A stretch of 64,000 nt of DNA from Flavobacterium swingsii (GTDB lineage: Bacteria; Bacteroidota; Bacteroidia; Flavobacteriales; Flavobacteriaceae). Below are positions 8,234 through 17,000 of this stretch, in pieces. Below the pieces are notes generated by a model. The model saw nothing but the letters and a program-made list of their open reading frames with translations, ran no database searches and had not been told where the DNA came from. Position 1 is the stretch's first letter. Each line of letters begins with the position of its first letter. The stretch covers positions 186,001 through 250,000 of the forward strand of contig NZ_FOJT01000004.1 in assembly GCF_900111965.1 (NCBI RefSeq). Reading direction: 5' to 3'. Both the position numbers and the translations under genes were made by a program.

Positions 8234-9355
8234 ATGAAATACTACATTATTGCTGGCGAAGCATCGGGCGATTTGCACGGTTCGAACCTTATGAAAGGCA
8301 TTTATAAAGAAGATTCTCAGGCAGAAATTCGTTTTTGGGGAGGCGATTTGATGCAAGAAACAGGCGGAACCTTAGTAAAACATTATCGGGATTTGTCGTT
8401 TATGGGTTTTCTAGAAGTGGTTCTTAATTTGAAAACCATTCTTAATAACATTAAAATTTGTAAAGATGATATTTTAAATTTCAAACCAGATACTATCATT
8501 TTTATAGATTATCCAGGTTTTAATATGAGAATTGCAAAATGGTCTAAAAAACTAGGAATACGAAATCATTATTATATCTCACCACAAATTTGGGCTTGGA
8601 AAGAAAACCGAATCAAATCCATAAAAAACGATGTCGACAAGATGTATGTTATTCTTCCGTTTGAAAAAGATTTTTACGAGAAGAAACATCATTTTCCAGT
8701 TGAATTTGTAGGTCATCCGCTCATTGATGCTATAAATAATCGTAAGAAAACCGATGCAGAACAATTTAAAAAAGATAACAACTTAGACGAAAGACCTATT
8801 ATTGCGCTTTTGCCAGGAAGCAGAAAACAGGAAATTGAAAAAATGTTATCCGAGATGTTGTCCGTTGTAAAAGACTTTCCTAATTATCAGTTTGTAATTG
8901 CTGGCGCACCGAGTCAGGAATATTCATTTTACGAGCAGTTTTTAACGAATGATCAAGTACATTTTATATCAAATAAAACCTATGATTTATTAAGTGTTTC
9001 TCATGCAGCGCTAGTTACATCAGGAACGGCAACGCTCGAAACAGCTTTGTTTAAAGTTCCCGAAGTTGTTTTGTATAAAGGAAGTTGGGCTTCGTACCAA
9101 ATAGCAAAACGCATTATAACTCTTAAGTACATTTCGTTAGTCAATTTAATAATGGATAAAGAAGTCGTTACCGAACTCATTCAGGAAGATTGCAACTCGA
9201 AAAAAATAAAAGCAGAACTCGAAAAAATAATAGAACCATCATACAGAAATACGCTTTTAGCCAATTATGATTTGTTAGAAAAACAATTAGGCGGAGCAGG
9301 AGCAAGCGATAAAACGGCACATCTTATTGTTAGTGATATGTTATGCGTCAGTTAA
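8234..9355 (+). CDS. lpxB: Lipid-A-disaccharide synthase LpxB
   Basis: Joins UDP-2,3-diacylglucosamine and lipid X to make the lipid A disaccharide on the cytoplasmic face of the inner membrane. The 373-residue protein starts YYIIAGEASGDLHGSNLM, the family's N-terminal signature, and shows the conserved IDYPGFNMRIAKW, YYISPQIWAWK, LLPGSRKQEI and TSGTATLETALF blocks in the right order (GT-B fold, family GT19). It lies third in the surE operon. The short stretch after it leads to an unrelated lipoprotein. Confidence 0.96.
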   Translation: MKYYIIAGEASGDLHGSNLMKGIYKEDSQAEIRFWGGDLMQETGGTLVKHYRDLSFMGFLEVVLNLKTILNNIKICKDDILNFKPDTIIFIDYPGFNMRIAKWSKKLGIRNHYYISPQIWAWKENRIKSIKNDVDKMYVILPFEKDFYEKKHHFPVEFVGHPLIDAINNRKKTDAEQFKKDNNLDERPIIALLPGSRKQEIEKMLSEMLSVVKDFPNYQFVIAGAPSQEYSFYEQFLTNDQVHFISNKTYDLLSVSHAALVTSGTATLETALFKVPEVVLYKGSWASYQIAKRIITLKYISLVNLIMDKEVVTELIQEDCNSKKIKAELEKIIEPSYRNTLLANYDLLEKQLGGAGASDKTAHLIVSDMLCVS

Positions 9356-9382
9356 CTACAAAATCGAAATAAAAAAATTAGA

Positions 9383-9862
9383 ATGAAATATATTTACTGC
9401 ATATTTAGTGTTTTACTTTTAGCAAATTGTTCTCAAAAGATTAAAACTGATAATAAAGATTGGACAAAAGTAATAATTGGAACTTGGGATTTTGTAGAAA
9501 CCAGAGATCCAAGTGGGAATAAATTAGAAAACTATGAAGGGAGTTTTGGAACTGTTCAAGCTACAGGGCCAAAACTTATCTACAATTCAGACTTCACATA
9601 CAATATGGTTTTTACTCCGAAAAACACTGATACTGGAAATTGGAAATTTAATAAAGAAACAATGACAATCGAACACGATTTATATATTGACAGTACAGGT
9701 TTTGTTGGTAAAGATTTAATCAGACAAAAATTAGCGGTTAAATCAAGTAATGGAAATTACTATGAAAGAATTGACGAAAAAATACTAAAAATTGAAAACG
9801 AAGAAATGTTGATTGATAACAGAGGGTTAATTAATGTCTATAAAAAAGAAATAAAAAAATAA
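9383..9862 (+). CDS. Lipocalin-like lipoprotein, orphan
   Basis: A 159-residue protein with a lipoprotein signal (hydrophobic residues 4-14, lipobox LLANC, Cys16), so it is probably membrane anchored. The mature part opens with IIGTWDFVETRDPSGNK and has GNWKFNKETMTIEH later; the GTW start and alternating strands resemble the small lipocalin-like (DUF4488/lipocalin_5 type) domains common in Bacteroidetes. The ligand is unknown. It is inserted between lpxB and bioD, unrelated to either, and is followed directly by a structured non-coding element with paired ends (9865-10025), an arrangement like a gene cassette. Confidence 0.75.
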   Translation: MKYIYCIFSVLLLANCSQKIKTDNKDWTKVIIGTWDFVETRDPSGNKLENYEGSFGTVQATGPKLIYNSDFTYNMVFTPKNTDTGNWKFNKETMTIEHDLYIDSTGFVGKDLIRQKLAVKSSNGNYYERIDEKILKIENEEMLIDNRGLINVYKKEIKK

Positions 9863-9864
9863 CC

Positions 9865-10025
9865 GAACGCACAACAGCGGTTTGTAACAATTGCTTGGTT
9901 TCATTCTGAAAACTTTCTTGAACATATTTTATTCTTCAATTCACTATTTTCATTAAAAACTTTAGGTATTTTTGTTGTGGTCTGTGAACAATTTATCGTA
10001 ACTGTTTTCAAACTGCGAAACGTTC
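9865..10025 (+). repeat. Structured element with paired ends, attC-like in shape
   Basis: The ends can pair in two blocks: GAACG (9865-9869) with CGTTC (10021-10025), and GCGGTTTG (9877-9884) with CAAACTGC (10009-10016, one G-T pair), with an asymmetric bulge between. The inner 120 bases are AT-rich and loosely folded. This geometry is like an integron attC site, but the canonical core RYYYAAC/GTTRRRY is not exact. It starts 3 bp after the lipoprotein stop codon and ends 17 bp before bioD. I recall related GCACAACAGCGG-containing sequences behind accessory genes in flavobacteria, which cannot be checked here. Confidence 0.5.
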
Positions 10026-10042
10026 TGAGAAGCAAAATAATT

Positions 10043-10675
10043 ATGAAACTATTTATAACAGGAATATCAACCGATGTAGGTAAAACCATCGCATCATCAA
10101 TTATAGTCGAAGCATTAGAAGCTGATTATTGGAAACCCATTCAAGCAGGCGATTTAGACAATTCCGACAGTCATAAAATCGAATCTTACATATCTAATAA
10201 TAAAACGGTAATTCACGAAAATAGTTATTTGCTAAACACGCCTGCGAGTCCTCATCTTGCGGCAAAATTGGATGGAATAACCATCGATTTAAATCAAATA
10301 ATAGAACCAAATCCCGATAATTATCGGGATAAAAACCATCTCATAATTGAAGGAGCTGGCGGACTTTTCGTTCCGTTAAATGATACAGATTGTATTATCG
10401 ATTTGATAAAACCAGATTATAAAGTCGTTGTGGTTTCTCGCCATTATTTAGGAAGCATCAATCATACATTACTCACAATCGAAGCTTTACAAAACAGAAA
10501 AATAAATATTGCGGGAATCATTTTTAATGGAAATGAAAACAAATCAACAGAAGAAATTATTTTATCAAAAACAGGAATAAAAGTTATAGGAAGAATCAGT
10601 GAAGAACCCTATTTCGACAAAAATGTAATTTTAGAATATGCCGATATTTTTCGTGAAAACCTTCTAAATTTATAA
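10043..10675 (+). CDS. bioD: Dethiobiotin synthetase BioD
   Basis: ATP-dependent ring closure of 7,8-diaminopelargonate to dethiobiotin, the penultimate biotin step. The open frame reaches back to 9977, but the ATG at 10043 gives MKLFITGISTDVGKT with the P-loop at residues 7-15 at the very N terminus, as in the family; the upstream codons belong to the structured element. WKPIQAGD and the EGAGGLFVPL block (binding diaminopelargonate and nucleotide) are present. The 210-residue length is normal. Residues 90-96 (N-P-D-N-Y-R-D) are encoded by a perfect palindrome lying in a surface loop just before the EGAGG strand. bioA follows after 61 bp. Confidence 0.95.
   Translation: MKLFITGISTDVGKTIASSIIVEALEADYWKPIQAGDLDNSDSHKIESYISNNKTVIHENSYLLNTPASPHLAAKLDGITIDLNQIIEPNPDNYRDKNHLIIEGAGGLFVPLNDTDCIIDLIKPDYKVVVVSRHYLGSINHTLLTIEALQNRKINIAGIIFNGNENKSTEEIILSKTGIKVIGRISEEPYFDKNVILEYADIFRENLLNL
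10311..10330. repeat. Perfect 20-bp palindrome inside bioD
   Basis: ATCCCGATAA followed at once by its exact reverse complement TTATCGGGAT. It is in frame and translated as residues 90-96 of BioD. It looks like a small repetitive palindrome that was tolerated in a loop rather than a functional site. Confidence 0.75.
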
Positions 10676-10707
10676 AACCTTTATGAATCCCTGTATTTTT
10701 CTTCTCG

Positions 10708-10715
10708 TATCTTTG
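10708..10715 (+). promoter_or_regulatory. Candidate -7 box TATCTTTG upstream of bioA
   Basis: Exact match to the flavobacterial -7 pattern TAnnTTTG, 21 bp before the bioA ATG and inside the bioD-bioA gap. No TTG lies at the right distance upstream, so the promoter is only half supported. Confidence 0.45.
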
Positions 10716-10736
10716 TAAAATAAAATTATTACCAAA

Positions 10737-12008
10737 ATGAACCTTTCCGAAAGAGATAAAAAACATAATTGGCACCCATATACGCAGCACAAAACTTCCC
10801 AACCCGAAATCGCCATTCTAAAAGGAGAAGGAGCCTTGTTATGGGACGAAAATAATAAAGAATATATCGATGCGATTGCTTCTTGGTGGGTCAATCCGTA
10901 CGGACATTCTAATCAATTTATTGCCGATGCGATTTACAAACAACTCACAACTTTAGAGCATGTTTTGTTTGGCGGATTTACACACGAACCAGCCGTTTTA
11001 TTATCAGAAAAACTAATAGAAATATTACCAAAAAATCAACAAAAAATCTTTTTTTCAGATAATGGTTCGACAGCAGTTGAGATTGCGATAAAAGTTGCCA
11101 TGCAATATTTTTATAATAAAAACGAAAAACGAACCACAATAATTGCTTTCGAAAATGCCTTCCATGGCGATACTTTTGGAGCGATGGCGGCAAGTGGGAT
11201 TTCATTTTTCACCGAAGCATTCAAAGGCTCATTAATCCAAGTTGTTAGAATTCCTGTCCCAACTATTGGTAACGAAAAAGAAAGTTTAGATGCTTTGGCG
11301 AAAGCCATAAAAGAATACGATTGTGCAGCCTTTATTTTCGAACCGTTAGTACAAGGAGCAGCAGGAATGGTCATGTACGAAGCTTCGGAATTGGATAAAC
11401 TAATGAAAATCTGTAAAGAAAACCAAGTTTTTACCATCGCCGACGAAGTAATGACCGGTTTTGGTAAAACAGGAAAAACATTTGCTTGCAATTATCTGGA
11501 AGGAAAACCAGACATAATGTGTTTGTCTAAAGCCTTAACTGGCGGAACAATTCCTATGGCGATTACCACATTTACACAAGAAATTTTCGACGGATTTTAT
11601 GATGACGATGTAAATAAGGCACTATTTCACGGACACACATTTACTGCAAATCCTACAGGTTGTGCGGCGGCTTTGGCAAGTATACAATTGCTAAAATCCG
11701 ATGAAATGCAAGAAAATATTGAAAGAGTAAACAAACGACATTTACAATTTCAAGAAAAAATAAAGCGACACCCAAAAGTAAGTACAACACGTGTTTTAGG
11801 GGTTATTTTTGCTTTAGAAATAAAAACTGATTCGAAAGCCAGTTATTACGGAGGTTTACGCAACAAACTCTACAATTTCTTTATCGAAAAAGGAGTAATT
11901 CTTCGTCCCGTAGGAAACATAATTTACATTTTGCCTCCCTATATTATTACAAACGAACAATTGCAAAAAGTATATCAAACTATAGAAGAAGCACTAGAAA
12001 TAGTTTAA
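10737..12008 (+). CDS. bioA: Adenosylmethionine-8-amino-7-oxononanoate aminotransferase BioA
   Basis: PLP enzyme that converts 8-amino-7-oxononanoate to 7,8-diaminopelargonate using S-adenosylmethionine as amino donor, the step before BioD. The 423-residue protein begins with the BioA-type HNWHPYTQ and has IDAIASWWVNPYGH, the DEVMTGFGKTG block and the PLP lysine K265 in LSKALTGG. HGHTFTANPTGCAAA follows as expected for class III aminotransferases. It lies between bioD and a ketoacyl synthase gene. bioF, bioB, bioC and bioH are not in the window. Confidence 0.96.
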   Translation: MNLSERDKKHNWHPYTQHKTSQPEIAILKGEGALLWDENNKEYIDAIASWWVNPYGHSNQFIADAIYKQLTTLEHVLFGGFTHEPAVLLSEKLIEILPKNQQKIFFSDNGSTAVEIAIKVAMQYFYNKNEKRTTIIAFENAFHGDTFGAMAASGISFFTEAFKGSLIQVVRIPVPTIGNEKESLDALAKAIKEYDCAAFIFEPLVQGAAGMVMYEASELDKLMKICKENQVFTIADEVMTGFGKTGKTFACNYLEGKPDIMCLSKALTGGTIPMAITTFTQEIFDGFYDDDVNKALFHGHTFTANPTGCAAALASIQLLKSDEMQENIERVNKRHLQFQEKIKRHPKVSTTRVLGVIFALEIKTDSKASYYGGLRNKLYNFFIEKGVILRPVGNIIYILPPYIITNEQLQKVYQTIEEALEIV

Positions 12009-12013
12009 ATTTG

Positions 12014-12129
12014 TAGCTAATCCTGCTATCCGTTGCAATCTCGCCAAGAAAAATGGCGAGGATTTCCACTGCAAACGAAGTTCACCGAACTCCGATGAAA
12101 ATGGAAATTAAGTGAGGTAATCAGGGCTA
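12014..12129. repeat. Structured intergenic repeat between bioA and the ketoacyl synthase
   Basis: The ends pair as TAGC...CCTG (12014-12025, with a TAAT bulge) with CAGG-GCTA (12122-12129). Inside is a strong hairpin CTCGCCA (12040-12046) / TGGCGAG (12054-12060). On the minus strand it reads AGCCCTGAT ... GGAAATCCT ... ATTGCAACGGATAGCAGGAT ... AGCTA, a pattern I recall from many flavobacterial intergenic regions (recollection, unchecked). The segment 12072-12121 looks like extra sequence within the element. It ends 12 bp before the next start codon, so it would be in the bioA-ketoacyl synthase mRNA leader. Confidence 0.6.
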
Positions 12130-12141
12130 AAAAATCATGTT

Positions 12142-13332
12142 TTGAATAAAAAAATAGCCATAACCTCCATTTCTTCTTTTTCACCATTAGGCAATCAACC
12201 CGAATTAATTTGGCAAGAATACCTAAAGGAAACATCATTAATTTCCGAAAAACAAATTGGGAATCAAACCATTCCCGTAGCCACTATTTCGGAAGAATTA
12301 AAAAAGGAAGTTGAAGAACTAAAAGCATCAGATCAGAAATACAAATCGTTAGACAACTCGGTTTTGTATGCTATTTTAGCTTCACGACAAGCTGTAAAAA
12401 AGGCTGGTTGGACACAAAATGACATCTTCGGAATCAATATTGGTTCCTCACGTGGCGCCACCGAATTATTCGAAAAACACCACCAAGAATTTATCGAAAC
12501 CGGAAAAACAGGAACATTAGCCTCGCCAACGACAACATTAGGTAATATTTCCTCGTGGATTGCTCATGACTTGAAATCTTCTGGACCAGAAATATCGCAT
12601 TCTATTACTTGTTCTACAGCTTTGCATGCTTTGCTAAACGGAGTTGCTTGGCTTCGTGCAGACATGGCAGATAAATTCCTCGTTGGCGGAAGCGAAGCGC
12701 CACTCACGTCTTTTACCATCGCACAAATGCAAGCTTTAAAAATTTATTCGAAAGAAGAAAATGCTTATAAATGTCGTGCTTTCGATTTACATAAAACCAA
12801 AAACAGTATGGTTCTCGGCGAAGGAGCGGCCGTGATTTGTCTAGAAATTGGCGAAAGAGAAAACGCAATTGCTTATATAGAAGGAATAGGTTATGCTACC
12901 GATATTTTAGAACACGGAATCTCTATTTCTACCGAAGCAGATTGCTTCCAGAAATCGATGAAAATGGCATTGCAAAACACTAATTTATCCGAAATTGATG
13001 CGATTGTTATGCATGCGCCAGGAACTGTAAAAGGTGATTTATCAGAATATAAAGCAATTCAAAAAGTATTTACTTCGTCAATTCGACCTTTGGTCTCGGG
13101 TGGTGAAAACTTACCAATGCTTACAACTAATAAATGGAAGATTGGACACACTTTTGGTGCATCTGGTATGTTAAGTGTCGAGTTGGCAATTCTAATGATG
13201 CAGCACAATCAGTTTATTGGAGTTCCATTCAACCCTTCTAGGGTTCAAAACCCTAGAAGGGTTATTAAAAAAGTATTGGTAAATGCCGTTGGCTTTGGAG
13301 GAAATGCTGTTTCTGTGTTGTTGAGTCTGTAG
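12142..13332 (+). CDS. Beta-ketoacyl-ACP synthase (FabF-like) in the biotin cluster, TTG start
   Basis: A 396-residue thiolase-fold condensing enzyme. The catalytic triad is intact: C157 (SITCSTALHA), H291 (MHAPGTVKGD) and H336 (KIGHTFGASG), with the conserved lysine K333 beside it. It is more divergent than housekeeping FabF and has no ACP gene beside it. Position after bioD-bioA suggests it elongates a pimeloyl precursor for biotin, but that is inference. The start is TTG at 12142; the nearby ATG at 12138 reaches a stop after two codons, and an in-frame stop lies upstream. Residues 364-374 (N-P-S-R-V-Q-N-P-R-R-V) are encoded by a palindromic repeat inserted just before the C-terminal VNAVGFGGNAV strand, which is otherwise normal. 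Confidence 0.85.
   Translation: MNKKIAITSISSFSPLGNQPELIWQEYLKETSLISEKQIGNQTIPVATISEELKKEVEELKASDQKYKSLDNSVLYAILASRQAVKKAGWTQNDIFGINIGSSRGATELFEKHHQEFIETGKTGTLASPTTTLGNISSWIAHDLKSSGPEISHSITCSTALHALLNGVAWLRADMADKFLVGGSEAPLTSFTIAQMQALKIYSKEENAYKCRAFDLHKTKNSMVLGEGAAVICLEIGERENAIAYIEGIGYATDILEHGISISTEADCFQKSMKMALQNTNLSEIDAIVMHAPGTVKGDLSEYKAIQKVFTSSIRPLVSGGENLPMLTTNKWKIGHTFGASGMLSVELAILMMQHNQFIGVPFNPSRVQNPRRVIKKVLVNAVGFGGNAVSVLLSL
13231..13263. repeat. CCCTTCTAGGG palindrome, copy 1, inside the ketoacyl synthase gene
   Basis: Arms AACCCTTCTAGGGTT (13231-13245) and AACCCTAGAAGGGTT (13249-13263) are exact reverse complements around a CAA loop. Each arm is nearly palindromic itself. The copy is in frame and adds 11 codons to the gene. 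A second copy follows 72 bp later outside the gene. Confidence 0.9.
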
Positions 13333-13335
13333 TTC

Positions 13336-13368
13336 GACCCTTCTAGGGTTTAAAACCCTAGAAGGGTT
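13336..13368. repeat. CCCTTCTAGGG palindrome, copy 2, between convergent genes
   Basis: Same 33-bp unit as the copy inside the ketoacyl synthase, differing in one arm base and two loop bases (TAA instead of CAA). It starts 3 bp after the ketoacyl synthase stop and ends 11 bp before the recX stop. It could act as a hairpin that protects or ends both mRNAs, although it lacks a T-run. Confidence 0.9.
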
Positions 13369-13379
13369 AGCCCCAAAAC

Positions 13380-13850
13380 CTAAAGTTCCAACTCCTTTAC
13401 CTTCTCATAAATCAAATTACTCTCAAAACCTTTTCGCAACAAAAAATCACAAAATTTCTTTCGTTTTTTTATAACGTTAGCTTCTCTCATGGTTTCCCAA
13501 TGATTTTCAGCTAGTTTATGAAAAGTTTCTAAATATTCTTCGGACGTAATTTCTTTAAGCGCTGTATTTATGTTATATTGTGATATTTTACGAAATTTTA
13601 ATTCGTTTACAATTCGTATTTTCCCCCAAGATTTTATACGGTGTTTTCCACGAGCAAAACTACAAGCAAAACGCTCTTCGTTTAGAAAATTATGCTCTAT
13701 AAGATGTACGATAATCATATCGATAGCCTGAGGAATCATCTTTAAATCATACAGTTTAGCAACGACTTCCTGGTGGCATCTTTCCTGATACGAACAATAA
13801 TATTCTAATTTTAGAGTAGCTTCGGTAACGGAGTAAACTTTTGAATTCAT
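13380..13850 (-). CDS. recX: Regulatory protein RecX
   Basis: RecX proteins bind the RecA filament and limit its activity. The 156-residue protein shows the three-helix repeat pattern of the family, with LEYYCSYQERCHQEV near residue 16, HNFLNEERFACSFARGK near residue 53 and KIRIVNELKFRKIS near residue 76. Length is typical. It is convergent with the ketoacyl synthase and divergent from the large secreted protein gene; recA lies 8.5 kb away rather than adjacent. A TAGTTTTG box lies only a few bases before the ATG, so the promoter is unclear. Confidence 0.88.
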   Translation of the reverse strand: MNSKVYSVTEATLKLEYYCSYQERCHQEVVAKLYDLKMIPQAIDMIIVHLIEHNFLNEERFACSFARGKHRIKSWGKIRIVNELKFRKISQYNINTALKEITSEEYLETFHKLAENHWETMREANVIKKRKKFCDFLLRKGFESNLIYEKVKELEL

Positions 13851-13974
13851 AATACAAAACTAATGAAAATCACTGATTTTAAAATTTTAACAAGTAAAAT
13901 CACTTTATTAAATTATTCCAAATACCCAAGTTTTATCGACGAATGGCAAATATTAACGATAAGATAACAAAGAA

Positions 13975-14007
13975 TTGCGTATAAAGCTTCTTTTTTCAAT
14001 AATTTTG
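13975..14007 (+). promoter_or_regulatory. Flavobacterial promoter of the 1837-residue secreted protein
   Basis: TTG (13975-13977), 22 bp, TAATTTTG (14000-14007), both exact to the published flavobacterial consensus. The ATG at 14080 follows about 70 bases later. The rest of the 229-bp gap to recX shows no other feature. Confidence 0.7.
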
Positions 14008-14079
14008 CAGTAAGTTTGGTTCCCTTATTTTTTTATAACATATTGAAAGTCAAAATGAGGAGAATATAAAATATTAATT

Positions 14080-17000
14080 ATGAAAATTAAATTACTTATT
14101 TTTTCGTTGTTGTGCTCTTTGTGTTTTACAAATAATGTTTCTGCACAATTGTTACAATGGAATACTTTTGGTAATGCAGGAACCGAAACAACGGAGCCTA
14201 GTGTTGCTAACGATGTAAATGTTTCAGCGACTAATCTAACTCAAGGGACTATAATGGCGGTTGCTAATGCTAATAGATTTGGAGGAAATGCTTGGTGGAA
14301 TACGGGAAATTCTACAAATTCTACGCTAGCAGAAGCTATTACAGGAAATGATTATTTACAATTTGTGGTAACTCCAAATGCAGGATTTTCATTTACGCCA
14401 ACTTCTTTTGTTTTTAGTTGGGATAGGTCTGCTGCAGGTCCTCAGAGTGTTACTCTTCGTTCGTCTGTAGATGGATATGTCTCTAATATTGGAAGTGTTG
14501 TTGGAATGGTAGCATCAATAACCACAGGAAATACGATTACTATTACAGGTCTTACCAATATAACTACGGCAACAACTTTTAGAATTTATGGTTATGGAGG
14601 AACAACTGCTGCTGGAACAGGTGGTTTTGATACGACAACCAATGTTGTTAATGTTGTTTTAAATGGAACTACGACACCTATATCTGGTAACACCATTACT
14701 GTAACTCAAGCTACAGGTGGGACAATTTCACCAGGAACAGCATCATACGCAAATGGTAGTAATCAAAATTTTACAGCAACGCCTACTTCGTGTTATGATT
14801 TTACGAATTGGGTTGTTGATGGTGCTAATGCAGGAAATACAAATCCTTATGCATTTACAAACATAACGGCCAATCATACTGTTACGGCAGTTTATACAAT
14901 AAAAACAAATGCGATTACAGCAAGTGCAGGCGCAAATGGTTCAATAAGTCCAAATGGTGTAACTAACGTAAATTGTGGGAGCAACCAAACCTACACAATT
15001 ACGCCTAGTGGTGGTTATGTAGTACAAGATGTTTTAGTAGATGGTGTTTCGGTAGGAGCGGTAACTTCTTATACATTTACTAACGTAACAGCAACACATA
15101 CAATTAGTGTGAGTTTTGTAACAGCACCAGCAGGACCTTGTTTGAGCGAAGGTTTTTCCGCGGGAGCATCGGCTCCAACCGGGTGGATTTTTACAAATAT
15201 TGGAGGAACTTATACTTCAGCTGGAAATTTTGGAGCTTCGTCTCCTTCTTTACAATTAGACAATACCAACGATATTGTTGAAACACCAACTGTTACAAAT
15301 GCAACAGAATTAAGTTTCTGGCTTAGAGGAAATGGAACTAATGCGACTTCTGCACTTTTAATTGAAGGTTACGACGGAGTAAGTTGGGTAATTATTGATA
15401 ATATAACCAGTTCTATACCAACTACAGGAATAACAAAAACATATAATGCATCTTCAATACCACAATTACCTATAAATCTTCAAAAATTTAGATTTACCTA
15501 TACTAAAAGTGCAGGAAATTTAGCTTTTGATGATGTAAACGTTATCTGTGGTCCTGTTATTGTTGGTCCAGAAATAGATGTTCAAGGGAATACAGTTTCA
15601 ATTCCTGATGGCGATACAACTCCAATTGCGTCAGATAATACTAGTTTTGGTACGACAACACTAAGTACTAATATTGTAAAAACCTTTACAATCAAAAACT
15701 TAGGAACTACTGATTTGGTGTTAAGTTTGCCAATTACACTAACTGATGTTTCGGCTCCACAGGAATTCACAATCACGCAACCAGCTTCTGCTACTATTAC
15801 AGCAGGAGGTTCAATAAATTTCACGGTTACTTTTAACAGTGCTATTGGAGGAACGTTTACCAATACGCTAAACATTAACAGCAACGATACTAGCGAAGCG
15901 CTCTATAATTTTGACATTACTGCTACAGCTGCCACTGTTATAAATAATGACCTTTGTACTAATGCTACAGATATAACAGTTAATGCGCCAGCCATTTCTG
16001 GAAATATGACTGGTGCTACAAGAACGGCATCACCATTTAACAACAAAACTGACCGTTGGTATAAATTTACAGCTACATGTTCGAGTACGCACGCTATTAC
16101 CGTAGCAGGATTTACGGGTGATATTGATATCGAATTGTTTTCAGGTAGTTGTCCGTCATCTGCAACCTATTTAGATACTTCGAATGGGACTTCAACCACA
16201 GAAACTATAAGCATGGCACTAACTGCTGGAACTACTTATTATTTGAGAGTTTTGGCATTTAATGCTACTGCGGAAACATCAGCTTTTACAGCTCAGGTTA
16301 CTGCTGGTAGTTCATTAAATATAAGTAATGTAGGAAGTCCAGCAACTGGTAACATTAATACCGGAACGGCAAATGCGGTGATTATGGGAATTACAACCAC
16401 ACCAGCATGTGCTACAAGCTATGATATTTCTGCTATCACATTAACAAAAGCAGCTGCTTCGACAGTGGCAGCAACAGATATTTCTAATTTTAGAATTTTT
16501 TATGACATAAATGGTAACGGCGCTATTGATGGTGGTGAAGTTTCAGTTTCTGGAGCTGGAATCGCTTTAAACAATAGCATGACTTTTACTTTAAGTGGTC
16601 AAACAGGGATTTTAATCGAAAGAAAGTATTTATTAGTTGCCGATATATCTCCTACTGCGATCATTGGGCGAAATATAAAAGTTGATTTATCACCTAATAG
16701 TAATTTAACAGCTGTTATAAACCCTTCAGGAATTAAAAATGGAATTGCTTTAGGAAATACACAAACCATTGTGGCTACTGCGTGCACATCTGCAACAATA
16801 GTTTCAGTAATGCCAGCTTCAGGACCAGTAGGGACTCAAGTAACGATTACTGTTTCTAGTGGAAATTTAACTGGAGCTACAGCTTCTTTTAACGGTACAA
16901 CTGCTACTGTTGTATCAAGTTCAGCAACACAACTGGTTGTAATTGTTCCAACGGGAGCTACAACAGGAAATTTAATTATAACAGATAGTCAGCCTTGTCC

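Noticed and set aside
12138..12146. ATG as start of the ketoacyl synthase
   Set aside because: The ATG is followed by TTT TGA, so it stops after two codons; the TTG at 12142 is the only start that gives the full protein.
15582..15884. 100-residue antisense frame in the large secreted protein gene
   Set aside because: It is opposite a low-complexity Thr/Val/Ala-rich region whose reverse complement rarely has stops; no start signal or domain.
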